Notes: a model not told the origin generated them from the sequence alone. A DNA stretch of 64,000 nucleotides from Mahella australiensis 50-1 BON (GCF_000213255.1 NC_015520.1:640001-704000), one strand, 5' to 3'. Positions 26,446 to 36,570 are shown, numbered from the stretch's first letter. Numbers and translations are program-made.

Positions 26446-29088
26446 ATGGATAATTCGTATTTTATTTATGGGGGAAAAAGGCTGAATGAAATATCGTTTC
26501 CGCTGGGAGGAATAGGTACGGGGTGTATAGGCTTGGCGGGAAACGGTCGGCTGATAGATTGGGAGATTCAAAACAGGCCCAATAAGGGCAGTTATAACGG
26601 ATACTCTCATTTTGCCGTAAAAGTAGAAAAAGAAAATGAAGTAATAGACACGCGAATATTGAATGGTGATTTGCACCCGCCTTATTCGGGCAATTATGCC
26701 GCTTCTCATTTTAACAGCTTCGGTTTTGGGCCTCCAAGAGCCTATTTATCAGGCGTGCCGCATTTTAGGGATGTGGAATTTAAAGGGGAGTTCCCTATTG
26801 CAGAGCTGTCCTTTATAGACAAAACATTTCCGGGCAATGTGAAGATGACGGCATTTAACCCATTTATCCCGCTTCATGATAAAGATTCAAGTTTACCAGC
26901 AGCGTTCTTTGAGATATCTATAACCAATACTACAAATGAAACCCTGCATTACACTGTTGTTTCCTGTATGGGGAATGTGAATGGCGGATATAATGAGTAT
27001 GCCAAAAAAGGACCGGCCCAAGGGATCAAGATGACTTGTATAGGTCTTACTCCGGATGATGTACGCTACGGAGATCTCACTGTTGCTACTGATATGGATG
27101 ATGTAAGCTATCAGGAATATTGGTATAGAGGAAGCTGGTTCGATGATCTGGAAATATACTGGAGCGATTTAAATAAGCTTGGTAAATTTATCAATAGGAG
27201 CTATAAAGATAAAGGATACAGCAACGGAACAGGCTCGGGTAATGCGGTGGATATGAGCACTTTAGCGACACATTTTTCATTGGATGCGGGGCAAACTAAA
27301 AACGTGAGGTTTATTTTGACATGGTATTATCCCAACTGTGCCAACTACTGGTCTCAAAACAGCCAACAGAGTTGTTGCGGGTGCCAAACATCACAAAAAG
27401 GGCAATGGAAGAACTATTATGCGAGCTTGTTTGAAGACTCGTTTGCCTGTGCCCAATATTGCCTTAAAAATTGGGACCGATTGTATGAGCAAACTCTTTG
27501 CTTTAAAAATGCATTATTTTCATCAACACTTCCATCGGCCATTATAGATGCCGTATCAGCAAACCTATCGATACTTAAAACCCCTACGTGTTTGCGCCTG
27601 GAAGACGGATCATTTTATGGCTTTGAAGGATGTCATTGCGATAGCGGCTGTTGTGAAGGATCATGTACGCATGTATGGAACTATGCATATGCGTTGCCGT
27701 TTTTATTCCCCAAGCTGGAGCGTTCGATGCGTGAACTGGATTATAAATATAATATGCGAGAAGATGGGGGTATGTCTTTCAGGCTTCAACTTCCGCTTGG
27801 AAGCCCGCGTTCATCTTTCAGGCCATGTGCCGATGGCCAGTTCGGAGGAGTGATAAAGACATACAGGGAATGGAAAATTTCAGGCGATGATGAATGGTTG
27901 AAATCGCTGTGGCCGCGAGTAAAAAAATCTATCGAATATGCATGGGTTGATACCAATGAAGATCGCTGGGATCCGGAACAGAAAGGGGTATTGACAGGAC
28001 GACAGCATCATACATTGGATATGGAACTCTTCGGGCCCAATTCATGGCTTACAGGTTTTTATCTTGCTGCCTTAAAAGCGGGAGCAGAGATGGCAAGTTA
28101 TGTTGGTGATGAACAAGCCGCACAGAGATACACAGACATATTCCGTCGTGGTAAAGCATGGGCAGACTCCAACTTGTTTAACGGAGAATACTATTATCAT
28201 CTGATTGATCTCCAGGATAAATCGATTCTGGAACGCTTCGATACTGATAAAACCGGTACTCTAATAGGGGATTCAACAATTAAAGCGTACTGGGATGAGG
28301 AAAGAGGACAGATCAAATATCAGGTAGGAGAAGGCTGCATTATCGACCAAGTACTGGCACAATGGCATGCCAATTTAATAGGGTTGGGAGAAATATTTGA
28401 TCCGGGTAACACTCGAAAGGCTGTATATGCTGTCTATAAGAATAACTTTAAAAAGATGAGGGAAGTTTTCAATCCATGCAGAGTTTTCTCACTAAACGAT
28501 GAAAGTGGCATGATAATATGCTCATATCCTGCAGGGCGGAAAAAACCAGCTATATCGGTGCCATATGCTCAGGAAACGATGAACGGTTTCGAATACCAAG
28601 CGGCGGAACATCTCATTCAGAAAGGATTTATAAGAGAAGGGGAAGAAGTGGTAAGGGCTATCCGCGAAAGATATGATGGCCAAAAGCGCAATCCATGGAA
28701 TGAATTTGAATGTGGAAGCAATTATGCTAGGTCCATGGCAAGTTATGCGTTACTCCTGAGTTATTCGGGATTTGTATTCGATATGACCAAGCATCTTATA
28801 GGATTTAATCCGGTTATAGACGACACGCCGTTTCGGGTGTTCTGGTCCTTGGAATCTGGATGGGGAACTTTCGAAAGAACTGAAGATGGGGTTGAGTTAA
28901 AAGTTTTGTATGGATATTTGGATATAGCCACATTGCGTTTGCCTTTTATAAGAAACCGGCATATCGACTCGATTGCTTATGATGTGAATAAGGAAGCAAA
29001 TTATCACAGGAATGAAGATGATATTGTATTTGACAGTACTGTAAAAATTGAAGCAGGTTCATCGTTGGCTATAAAGTTACGATCGTGA
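26446..29088 (+). CDS. GH116 family beta-glycosidase (GBA2-like), cytoplasmic
   Basis: An 880-residue glycoside hydrolase of family 116, whose members include bacterial beta-glucosidase/xylosidase and human glucosylceramidase GBA2. An N-terminal beta domain ([30 protein letters not shown]) is followed by an (alpha/alpha)6 domain. Probable nucleophile Glu404 lies in [11 protein letters not shown] and probable acid/base Asp525 in [14 protein letters not shown]; both are assigned by motif similarity. No signal peptide or membrane segment, so it acts on imported oligosaccharides. It lies 88 bases after the ATPase operon and 106 bases before a GH92 gene with which it may be cotranscribed. Confidence 0.85.
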   Translation: MDNSYFIYGGKRLNEISFPLGGIGTGCIGLAGNGRLIDWEIQNRPNKGSYNGYSHFAVKVEKENEVIDTRILNGDLHPPYSGNYAASHFNSFGFGPPRAYLSGVPHFRDVEFKGEFPIAELSFIDKTFPGNVKMTAFNPFIPLHDKDSSLPAAFFEISITNTTNETLHYTVVSCMGNVNGGYNEYAKKGPAQGIKMTCIGLTPDDVRYGDLTVATDMDDVSYQEYWYRGSWFDDLEIYWSDLNKLGKFINRSYKDKGYSNGTGSGNAVDMSTLATHFSLDAGQTKNVRFILTWYYPNCANYWSQNSQQSCCGCQTSQKGQWKNYYASLFEDSFACAQYCLKNWDRLYEQTLCFKNALFSSTLPSAIIDAVSANLSILKTPTCLRLEDGSFYGFEGCHCDSGCCEGSCTHVWNYAYALPFLFPKLERSMRELDYKYNMREDGGMSFRLQLPLGSPRSSFRPCADGQFGGVIKTYREWKISGDDEWLKSLWPRVKKSIEYAWVDTNEDRWDPEQKGVLTGRQHHTLDMELFGPNSWLTGFYLAALKAGAEMASYVGDEQAAQRYTDIFRRGKAWADSNLFNGEYYYHLIDLQDKSILERFDTDKTGTLIGDSTIKAYWDEERGQIKYQVGEGCIIDQVLAQWHANLIGLGEIFDPGNTRKAVYAVYKNNFKKMREVFNPCRVFSLNDESGMIICSYPAGRKKPAISVPYAQETMNGFEYQAAEHLIQKGFIREGEEVVRAIRERYDGQKRNPWNEFECGSNYARSMASYALLLSYSGFVFDMTKHLIGFNPVIDDTPFRVFWSLESGWGTFERTEDGVELKVLYGYLDIATLRLPFIRNRHIDSIAYDVNKEANYHRNEDDIVFDSTVKIEAGSSLAIKLRS

Positions 29089-29194
29089 AGCCCCTATCGA
29101 AAGATCATTCTTTAATTCTGACTTCATTTATGATAACATGTTCATGCTGCTAAATATAGAAATACAAAGTTATATAAGATGGAGGATGAATTTT

Positions 29195-31318
29195 ATGACG
29201 GACTATGTGGATTACGTAAATCCGTATATAGGTGCTATCGGGCATTTGCTTACAGCTACAGCTCCCACGGTTATGCTTCCTCACAGCATGGCGCAGGTAT
29301 CTCCTGTTTTTACCCCAGGAGTAACTGACAGATATCTGGCCGATAGAATATTCGGTTTTCCTGCAGGAGCTGTTACTATCATGCCTTTTTGCGGAGGAAG
29401 GGAATCTGGGCAAGTCGCCTCATCGTTTGATCATGACTTTGAGACTGCGACGCCATATTATTATTCTGTACTGCTTGAGGACTATGGTATCATAACCGAG
29501 TACAGTGTCACCGCTCACGCTATATATTATCGTTTTACTTTCCCGCGTTCTTCAAATTCTCGAATACTCGTAAAAGGACTGAAGTCTGGCGACCTTGAAG
29601 TCACGAATTCCAAAATAATCAGAGGACACGGAGAACTTAAAGGCGTAAAGCATTATGTATATATGGAGTTTTCAAGAACATTTACAAATAAATCAACCTA
29701 TCCGAATTCTGATGGAGAAGGGACTGATCTTGTTGTCGATTATAAAACGGAAGATAATGAGTGTATTGAGCTTAAAATAGGCCTATCGTATATAGATGTT
29801 GACCAGGCGTATCAAAATCTGATGAATGAAATACAGGACTGGAATTTTGAGCATGTAAAGAATAGCGCTAAAGAAACGTGGAATAAAGCATTGAGTTCTA
29901 TAGAGGTAAAGGGTGGCACTCAAAAGCAGCTCGCCATATTTTATACCTCGCTTTACAGAGTCATGACGCGTATGGTAAATGTAACGGAATATGGCGGGTA
30001 TTACAGCAATTATGATAAAAAGGTTCACGATAGCGAAGGCCATGATTTTTATGTGAATGATGGTTTATGGGATACGTATCGCTGTATGCACCCACTGCAG
30101 CTTATAATAGATTCGAAAAGGCAGATGGATATGATACGATCTTATTTGCACATATACGATAATACGGGGTATCTTCCGACATTTCCTGATCTGGACGAGG
30201 ATCATCACGCCATGATCGGTAACCACGGTGCCGCTTTTATAACCGATACGTACATAAAGGGCTACGATGATTTCGACGTAGAAAAGGCCTATGAGGCGAT
30301 GAGAAAGAATGCTTTGGAATGTACAAAACTGCCTTGGGGAAAAGGACCGCTTACCGAGCTGGATAAAATATATATGGAAAAGGGATTTTTCCCCGCACTC
30401 CGTAAAGGCGAGCAGGAAACGGTTAAGAAAGTACATCCGTTTGAAAGACGTCAGGCAGTATCCGTTACTTTGGAGCATTCTTATGATGACTGGTGCATAG
30501 CTCAGATGGCTAGAATATTAGGTAAAGAGCAAGACTATGAATATTTCTCGAAATCCAGTCGAAATTACAGGAATTTGTACGATGAGCGGATCGGATTCAT
30601 GGCGCCTAAGGATGCCGATGGTCGATGGGTAGAAGATTTCGATCCAAAATTCGGCGGAGGACTTGGCGGCAGAGATTATACGACCGAGTGCAATTCGTGG
30701 GTGTATACCTTTCATGTGCAACACGATGTAGAAGGTTTGATAGACCTTATGGGCGGCAAAGAAAAATTTTCGGAGAGATTAGATTCCTTATTCAATGAGC
30801 AATACAATGGGTCTAAGTACTGGTTTTTAGCCCAATTTCCTGATTCCACAGGTTTGATAGGGCAATATCCCCAAGGCAATGAGCCTTCTTTCCATATACC
30901 TTACTTGTACAATTATGCTGGCCAACCTTGGAAAACGCAGCGCATTGTACGGCAGATAATGGACGTATGGTACGGCGACGGGCCGTTGGGCATATGTGGC
31001 GATGAAGACGGTGGGGCCATGTCCTCTTGGTATGTATTTTCTGCTATGGGATTCTATCCAGTATGTCCGGGCAAACCGGTTTATGATATAGGAAGTCCTA
31101 TATTTGAGGAGATAAAGATACGTGTGGACGGGGATAAAGTCTTTACCATAAAAGCTGTGAATGCGTCTAACAAGAACAAGTATATCCAGTCTGCCGAGTT
31201 GAATGGCCAACCGTTGGATACGCCGTGGTTTGCACATAAAGATATCGTTGCCGGCGGTACATTGGTGCTGTATATGGGCGAGCGTCCAAATAAAGCATGG
31301 GGTGTATTAGAGAAATGA
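29195..31318 (+). CDS. GH92 family alpha-mannosidase, no signal peptide
   Basis: A 707-residue calcium-dependent exo-alpha-mannosidase family protein. It begins VDYVNPYIGAIGHLL, close to the family's VNPYIGT...GH block, and has the C-terminal hallmarks GNEPSFHIPYLYNYAGQPWK, DEDGGAMSSWYVFSAMGFYP and PVYDIGSPIF. Most characterised GH92 enzymes are exported; this one shows no signal peptide. The start is ATG 29195, nine bases after GGAGG (29181-29185); the frame is open from ATG 29138, upstream of that site. Linkage specificity cannot be read from sequence. Confidence 0.9.
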   Translation: MTDYVDYVNPYIGAIGHLLTATAPTVMLPHSMAQVSPVFTPGVTDRYLADRIFGFPAGAVTIMPFCGGRESGQVASSFDHDFETATPYYYSVLLEDYGIITEYSVTAHAIYYRFTFPRSSNSRILVKGLKSGDLEVTNSKIIRGHGELKGVKHYVYMEFSRTFTNKSTYPNSDGEGTDLVVDYKTEDNECIELKIGLSYIDVDQAYQNLMNEIQDWNFEHVKNSAKETWNKALSSIEVKGGTQKQLAIFYTSLYRVMTRMVNVTEYGGYYSNYDKKVHDSEGHDFYVNDGLWDTYRCMHPLQLIIDSKRQMDMIRSYLHIYDNTGYLPTFPDLDEDHHAMIGNHGAAFITDTYIKGYDDFDVEKAYEAMRKNALECTKLPWGKGPLTELDKIYMEKGFFPALRKGEQETVKKVHPFERRQAVSVTLEHSYDDWCIAQMARILGKEQDYEYFSKSSRNYRNLYDERIGFMAPKDADGRWVEDFDPKFGGGLGGRDYTTECNSWVYTFHVQHDVEGLIDLMGGKEKFSERLDSLFNEQYNGSKYWFLAQFPDSTGLIGQYPQGNEPSFHIPYLYNYAGQPWKTQRIVRQIMDVWYGDGPLGICGDEDGGAMSSWYVFSAMGFYPVCPGKPVYDIGSPIFEEIKIRVDGDKVFTIKAVNASNKNKYIQSAELNGQPLDTPWFAHKDIVAGGTLVLYMGERPNKAWGVLEK

Positions 31319-31355
31319 GGTCATAGAAGGCTGAACTTATATAATCCGCTACAGC

Positions 31356-31391
31356 GCAGATAGATAAGGCTAATGTGCCTTATCTATCTGC
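31356..31391. terminator. Hairpin between convergent genes
   Basis: A perfect 15-bp stem (GCAGATAGATAAGGC 31356-31370 with 31377-31391) and 6-base loop TAATGT between the GH92 gene and the facing phosphoesterase. It overlaps the phosphoesterase's last codons. No long T run, so terminator function is probable rather than certain. Confidence 0.5.
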
Positions 31392-32191
31392 AACACTGTC
31401 AATTCCGGACGGTTAAATAGCCTAAGCGGTATGGGGTAATTGCCAAGACCTGCATTTACGTACAGATATGTATTGCCTAGTTTGAATAAACCTTTATCAT
31501 ATATATCTTTGTCAGATTTCAACTTGGGCAACACAACACCTTGATATGTTATCGGTCCTATAAACGGAAGCCGCACCATTCCGCCGTGTGTATCTCCAGA
31601 AAGTATGAGGTCTGCGCCCCAATTCGCAAAAACCTCTTTGTAAAAGATATGGCTCAGCAATATATTATATCTAGATTTATCCAGCGCGCCGAGCTTTTTA
31701 AAGGTATCTGAGGCTGATGAGTAGTATCCGGAAGTAGGATAGCCGTATATGCTGATCTCTGAGTCGCCTATCTTTATATCTGCCTTTTTGCAATCTAAAA
31801 CAAATATGCCGGCATCTACGAAGTCGTCTAAGCTGCTTGTGTAAACACTGCCTTCGTGTTCGCCACGTGCGTAATACACGGGATATTTTTTTGACAGTGT
31901 TTTCAATAGCTTTAAAGCCCTTTTCCTGGCGCCTCCATTGCCTTTGTCGAACATGTCGCCCGTTACCGCTATGACGTCCGGATGCTGCCTGTCAATCATT
32001 TTTAATAAATAAGAGTTGTTGATGCCGAATATATATCCGTGGAGGTCTGAAATTTGTACTATAGTTATAGTATTATTTACTTTAGTGCTTTTAATGTGAG
32101 TGGTGGTGACATCAATTATAAAATTTTCAAAAAACCAGAAAACTATCAGTACAACAACTGCTATCAGTATTTTCTTTTTCTTGCGTTTCAT
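31370..32191 (-). CDS. Membrane-anchored calcineurin-like metallophosphoesterase (YkuE-like) with altered metal motifs
   Basis: A 273-residue protein with a Lys/Arg-rich start and one N-terminal membrane helix (about 8-25), then a phosphoesterase domain facing outside. Metal motifs: DLH (Asp49, His51), GD (Asp79), then GEHE where GNHE is usual, LSH, and GDTHGG where GHTHGG is usual. Two ligand positions thus carry carboxylates instead of Asn and His. Relatives include YkuE and lipid A/UDP-sugar phosphoesterases; the substrate is unknown. The start ATG 32191 follows GGAAGG by seven bases; an upstream ATG at 32206 overlaps that site. Confidence 0.85.
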   Translation of the reverse strand: MKRKKKKILIAVVVLIVFWFFENFIIDVTTTHIKSTKVNNTITIVQISDLHGYIFGINNSYLLKMIDRQHPDVIAVTGDMFDKGNGGARKRALKLLKTLSKKYPVYYARGEHEGSVYTSSLDDFVDAGIFVLDCKKADIKIGDSEISIYGYPTSGYYSSASDTFKKLGALDKSRYNILLSHIFYKEVFANWGADLILSGDTHGGMVRLPFIGPITYQGVVLPKLKSDKDIYDKGLFKLGNTYLYVNAGLGNYPIPLRLFNRPELTVLQIDKAH

Positions 32192-32209
32192 ATCATTTCC
32201 TTCCATCCT

Positions 32210-32845
32210 TGTTCTACGATAAATTGAAAAGTACGAGTATATTATAAATTAAGCAGTTCATTTTGTACAGATCTTAATTTGAGGGGCCATTCAAGTGCTA
32301 TGACGCATAGGCGACGGTAAGGATTAGCTTCAAGGCGATTTTGTTACGGCTTAACATATATGTTAAGCCTTCTGTAAAAAGATAGCAGAAGCATCGGTAT
32401 ATGTCTGGAGCAGACCTTAGAACATTTCGTTGTACGCTCTGCAAGCGCAACGTTGAACAGACGTGGCCGAAGGCATGGAGGCAGGAGGCATGAGCCGGAG
32501 GCTAATTAGTTACCAAGCCTATAATATTACCTACTACGAAAATGGTTTATGCCATTTTCATTCGCGGTTGTGATCATAGGGTCATGAGGCGCTGAACAGT
32601 CATTATTTCAAAAATGTAAGGGACGAAATATAAATAGACTTGAAAATCTTATGCTAGAAGATTATCCTAAACAATCCAAACGGCATAAACAATATACGGT
32701 CAAATACATTTTTTATGTACAGCCTTATTATTTATTCCACTGTAATTCGCTGTTATAAAAATTATGAATTTAAGGATACTTATGAACCAAAATCCGTTTC
32801 TTTCGTCTTATATTTAGAAAAGACGAAATCGCAGGAGGATATTTG
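32210..32845. other. Gene-poor stretch with folded GC-rich sequence
   Basis: No convincing gene. The left end probably holds the phosphoesterase promoter (minus-strand TATAAT near 32242). Visible folds: GGCTTAACA/TGTTAAGCC (about 32350-32371), GTCTG/CAGAC around 32410, and a bulged hairpin CGTTG-CGCT with AGCG-CAACG at about 32430-32455. Between about 32470 and 32510 GGAGGC occurs three times and GGCATGGAGGC resembles the GGCATGGACGC of the element at 15.9-16.2 kb. From about 32520 to 32820 the sequence is AT-rich and nothing was recognised. It may be the remains of a lost gene or repeat. Confidence 0.35.
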
Positions 32846-32995
32846 ATGGAAATACATCTTGACGACGTGACCAAGGCATATCGCAGGGGTGCAAAGGCAT
32901 TAGCCAGCGTGACGCTGGATATACAAAGCGGCGTATTCGGCCTGCTCGGACCGAACGGCCCGGCAAGAGCGCCATTATGAGAAAGTATTACTAAA
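32846..32995 (+). pseudogene. Remnant of an ABC transporter ATPase, frameshifted in Walker A
   Basis: A good ribosome site (AGGAGG 32833-32838) and ATG 32846 open a 44-codon frame encoding an ABC ATPase N-terminus (MEIHLDDVTKAYRRG... VFGLLGPNG). It then breaks: the bases after GPNG read PARAPL and stop at 32978. Restoring one missing base in the glycine loop gives AGKSAIM, the expected Walker A, but that frame also stops at 32992. The gene has thus lost a base and most of its length. An intact ABC operon starts 75 bases later. Confidence 0.8.
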
Positions 32996-33069
32996 GCCAA
33001 TGACCATTGGATGTATCTACTTCCAACAATTGTGCAGATACTTTATTATAGCTTAAAGGGGATGAATGT

Positions 33070-34197
33070 GTGGTCGCTGTTTTGAAAAGAAGTTTTAAGC
33101 ATTTATTTCGTTATCCGATTTCCACCATATATATTATTTTGGGTTTGCTCGTAGCTTTTATGGCATTGTTCGATGGGGTGAATATTTATAGCCAGGTATT
33201 GGGAAAAGCAAATGATGACGGGCAATATAACTATAAATACGCCATGTATCTGCAGATAGATACACAGGGAGGCGGCAAGAACAATATAAAAGACTTGATA
33301 AGCGACAGGAAGGTCAACGTGAAAATCTGTAATTTTGCTGTATGGCCAGAAGGCAGTAAAGGCATGCCTTACATGGACATTATTTTGACAAACAATGAAA
33401 AGGAGAAGTATGTGCTTAAAGAAGGCAGACTGCCCGATGATGCGGAGATAAAAGCCCGCGAAAATGTTGTTTTGGTAGGAGATTCATATTTGTCAAAGCT
33501 CACGCGAGATAATAAGGGCAACAGGTTTATAACCATCAACGGCAGCCGATATAAAGTGGTGGGTATTATGGATAACAATATTTCTCCCGCTTTTAGTGCT
33601 AATCTTGTTACATTTTACGAATGCTTGAGCGACGATATGAAGCAAAAAATATTGAATAGCCCTCACTTGGATTTGATGATTGAAAGCGATTCAGAGGATG
33701 TCTATCCTGTTTGCGAGCAGATCAAGGCCGATATTCTTAAAAGGGATCCTCAAGCCGTAATAGAAGGATATAAAGTGGATTATAAGGAGCAGCAAGCGGA
33801 AGCTGCGAAACTTCAACTGGCACAGTCACCGGTAAATATCTATTTTTTAATTTATTTTTTTGCAATTATTAACTGCATTATTGTCTCGGAATTTTGGATT
33901 GAGCAGAGGAAACGGGAAATTGCCATAAGGAAGGCGTTTGGCATGTCTAATTTACAGATAATTGGCATGCTGTTCAGGGAGATGTTGGGAATATCATGTT
34001 TTGCGGCAATATTATGCGTATTTTTGCAGATTATATTTTCCAAACTTATCGGCAATATTTTCAATATATATATTGGGGCTTCATTTGGCGACGTTATTAC
34101 AATGATTGCTATGATTGTGGCGACATCGCTGGCGGTCATTCTGGTACCGGTATACAAGATAATAAATATGTCCCCGTCGCAGGCTGTTATTTCATAG
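33070..34197 (+). CDS. ABC transporter permease, MacB/FtsX type (1)
   Basis: A 375-residue permease with an N-terminal membrane helix (about 13-35), a large extracytoplasmic domain (about 40-255), and three C-terminal helices containing RKREIAIRKAFGMSNLQIIG, the FtsX-family cytoplasmic signature. GTG start eight bases after AAAGGGG. First gene of a four-gene operon with a second permease, an ATPase and a lipoprotein. Such MacB-like sets export peptides or antibiotics or sense them; the cargo cannot be told. AAA/AUU-rich codon use and the neighbouring ABC remnant hint at acquired DNA. Confidence 0.85.
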   Translation: MVAVLKRSFKHLFRYPISTIYIILGLLVAFMALFDGVNIYSQVLGKANDDGQYNYKYAMYLQIDTQGGGKNNIKDLISDRKVNVKICNFAVWPEGSKGMPYMDIILTNNEKEKYVLKEGRLPDDAEIKARENVVLVGDSYLSKLTRDNKGNRFITINGSRYKVVGIMDNNISPAFSANLVTFYECLSDDMKQKILNSPHLDLMIESDSEDVYPVCEQIKADILKRDPQAVIEGYKVDYKEQQAEAAKLQLAQSPVNIYFLIYFFAIINCIIVSEFWIEQRKREIAIRKAFGMSNLQIIGMLFREMLGISCFAAILCVFLQIIFSKLIGNIFNIYIGASFGDVITMIAMIVATSLAVILVPVYKIINMSPSQAVIS

Positions 34198-34213
34198 GGA
34201 AAGGGTGACGATT

Positions 34214-35485
34214 ATGAGATTTGCAAATGTGCTAAAATTTGTCATAAAGTTTTTGCTAAACCGCAAATTTATGACTTTATTAGTCCTGATAGTAAGCATA
34301 GTTTCTTTTATTTTGCTTGGACAGATGATAACGTACGCTTTTACAGGCCAGTATCATGCGAAAGAGATAGAGGATAAACTCAGTTATGGTATCGATAAGA
34401 CTTGCCAGATCCAATTCCCCTATAAAGAAGAAACGAGCGAATTTAGAGACAAGGTGAATCAGCTCATAGCTTATGGCAATACGCTTGAGGGCGTCAAAGG
34501 CTGCGGGTATTATGATTTTTTCGGTGCCAGTTTTACAGAATTGGCGAATAATAAAAACTATATTGAAAAGAACGAGCTTCTTTATAAAAACACGCCGTAT
34601 GGACGACATCCGGAAAGTTCGCAGGTGCTGTTCGTAATGGAGGGCATATCCGACCTGTGCAGGGTAAATGTAATAGAGGGCTCGGACGAATTTAAGCGCT
34701 GCGATGACGGTGCTTTGCCGCTGCTCGTGGGCTATGAGTACAAAGATATAGTTCCTATTGGCACCGAACTTACAAATGAAGATACGGGCACAAGATACAA
34801 GGTTACAGGGGTCATGGCAAAGGGCTCGAAATGGCTAGGTGATGTAGATTATCTGGGCACGGATACAGAGAAGTTGGATAATAAATTCGTCGCCATGTAT
34901 GACCCAAAGTATATAGATGCCACTATGTCAGTATTGAGCTCACTGGACACGTGTTTTTGTATTGTTGAAGATGGAGCTGATATTAAAGGAATCAGCGATA
35001 AGATTTCGGCAAAGGCCAATGAGCTGAAACTGGGGGTTTTTTGTAAGCCTGTAAGGGCCGTATTGGACGAATACGAGGCGCCATATAAGGCGGACATGGG
35101 ATTAAAAGTATTATTGGCAGTGATGTTTACCTTTTTTTCAATTTTGTCTGTATCATCATCGGAGACAGTATCCATATTATTTAGGAGGCCGGAATACGGT
35201 ATTATGTATGCTAATGGCATGAGCACAGCCGATATAATCAAGATGGTAGTGGCAGAGAACATTTTAGTAGTTGCCGCAGCGTTTATTGTAGCTTATGGGT
35301 GGGAGAGCTATAGCCTTCTAAAAGATACAAGTCCGTTTAGAACTATAAAGCTTAGTATTCATAGGGAACTGGTTTCTGTATATCTGCTTGTTGTGGCGGC
35401 AGTTATCGTGGCAGTTTCATGCATTGTGCCCATTGCTATAATTAAAAGGCTGAAACCGGTGGAGCTTATTAAAGGGAGAGAATAG
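34214..35485 (+). CDS. ABC transporter permease, MacB/FtsX type (2)
   Basis: A 423-residue permease of the same architecture: one N-terminal helix (about 17-40), a long extracytoplasmic domain (to about 300) and three C-terminal helices with RRPEYGIMYANGMSTADIIK in the FtsX signature position. It probably forms a heterodimer with the preceding permease. The start is ATG 34214, eight bases after GGGAAAGGG; a GTG at 34205 in the same frame is an alternative. The ATPase gene begins one base after its stop. Confidence 0.83.
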   Translation: MRFANVLKFVIKFLLNRKFMTLLVLIVSIVSFILLGQMITYAFTGQYHAKEIEDKLSYGIDKTCQIQFPYKEETSEFRDKVNQLIAYGNTLEGVKGCGYYDFFGASFTELANNKNYIEKNELLYKNTPYGRHPESSQVLFVMEGISDLCRVNVIEGSDEFKRCDDGALPLLVGYEYKDIVPIGTELTNEDTGTRYKVTGVMAKGSKWLGDVDYLGTDTEKLDNKFVAMYDPKYIDATMSVLSSLDTCFCIVEDGADIKGISDKISAKANELKLGVFCKPVRAVLDEYEAPYKADMGLKVLLAVMFTFFSILSVSSSETVSILFRRPEYGIMYANGMSTADIIKMVVAENILVVAAAFIVAYGWESYSLLKDTSPFRTIKLSIHRELVSVYLLVVAAVIVAVSCIVPIAIIKRLKPVELIKGRE

Positions 35486-35486
35486 A

Positions 35487-36164
35487 ATGATAAAGATAAA
35501 AAATTTAGTTAAGGTATACAAAGGAGAAACTTATGAGACAAGAGCACTCGACGGCATCGATTTGACCATTGAAGACGGCGAATTTGTAGCCGTCATGGGG
35601 CCATCAGGTTCAGGCAAATCTACTTTGTTAAATGTAATAGGCTGTATGGATACGTTGACGGAAGGAGAGTATTATCTGGATGATTATGAAATTCATAAAT
35701 TGAAACTAAAAGAATTACATAAGGTGAGAAGAGAAAAGATAAGTTTCGTGTTCCAGCATTTCGCCTTAATGAGTAATTTTTCTGTGTATGAGAATGTAGA
35801 GGTGCCGTTGCTGGCTAAGAATGTAAATAAATCCCGTAGAAAGAAAATCGTTTATGAGAAATTAAAAATGCTTGGCATAGATAATCTTGCAGATAAATTG
35901 CCGACGCAGATATCTGGAGGACAACAGCAGAGGGCAGCTATAGCACGCGCGTTGACAAGCGATAATGATATTATATTGGCTGATGAACCCACAGGCGCTC
36001 TTGACAGAAAAACTGGCCAAGATTTAATGAATATGTTGACCGACATAAATGCATTAGGTAAGACGATTATCGTCGTAACGCATGATGATAAAGTCGCATC
36101 TGCTACGAAAAGAATTATAAATATAGTAGATGGGAGAATAACGGGAGATGAGAGAAATGCATAG
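35487..36164 (+). CDS. ABC transporter ATPase, MacB/LolD type
   Basis: A 225-residue ATPase with Walker A GPSGSGKST, Q-loop FVFQHFALM, signature ISGGQQQRAAIARAL and Walker B IILADEPTGALD. It should power the two FtsX-type permeases encoded immediately upstream. This type works mechanically across the membrane rather than by moving cargo through a channel. The downstream lipoprotein gene overlaps its last codons. Confidence 0.93.
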   Translation: MIKIKNLVKVYKGETYETRALDGIDLTIEDGEFVAVMGPSGSGKSTLLNVIGCMDTLTEGEYYLDDYEIHKLKLKELHKVRREKISFVFQHFALMSNFSVYENVEVPLLAKNVNKSRRKKIVYEKLKMLGIDNLADKLPTQISGGQQQRAAIARALTSDNDIILADEPTGALDRKTGQDLMNMLTDINALGKTIIVVTHDDKVASATKRIINIVDGRITGDERNA

Positions 36165-36567
36165 TAAAAAGTTAATCATATTTGTGATGGCATTTTTGAT
36201 AGTGATGTTATCGGCAGCGTGCCAAGCTAATGATGACCCGTATGGTAAAGAGATTCTGAATATGGAGCGAAATTTTGCTAAAAGTGAGTATGAAGAGCGG
36301 TACAAAACGTCATTTGATGAGATAACGGTTAAAAAGAAACACGTATATACTTTTGATTTTTCCGCTACTTTATCCAGCGGCAGTGCTAACATTTCCATCG
36401 TTGATGCCAATGATAATAAGCTGTGGGATAAAGAGATAAGAAGCGGCGATTACCAAGAAAAAGTATCATTAAGCGATATACCACCGGGTATTTGTAAAAT
36501 AGTTATTGATATCAACGAAGATACAGAAGGCCATATAGCATATATAGTAAAGGAAAAGAAAAAATAA
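36157..36567 (+). CDS. Small predicted lipoprotein of the ABC operon
   Basis: About 136 residues. It has a basic start (HSKKL), a hydrophobic stretch and the lipobox LSAAC, so it is predicted to be acylated and held on the outer face of the membrane. The mature part (about 115 residues) contains VYTFDFSATLSSGSANISIV and reads as a small beta-rich domain that I do not recognise. The ATG at 36157 overlaps the ATPase stop (ATGCATAG), pointing to coupled translation; ATG 36148 is also in frame. Probably an accessory or sensor part of the exporter. Confidence 0.7.
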   Translation: MHSKKLIIFVMAFLIVMLSAACQANDDPYGKEILNMERNFAKSEYEERYKTSFDEITVKKKHVYTFDFSATLSSGSANISIVDANDNKLWDKEIRSGDYQEKVSLSDIPPGICKIVIDINEDTEGHIAYIVKEKKK

Positions 36568-36570
36568 AGC

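Noticed and set aside
32470-32510. GGAGGC triplet as a CRISPR or VNTR array
   Set aside because: The copies are only six bases, irregularly spaced and three in number, so this is at most a degenerate local repeat.
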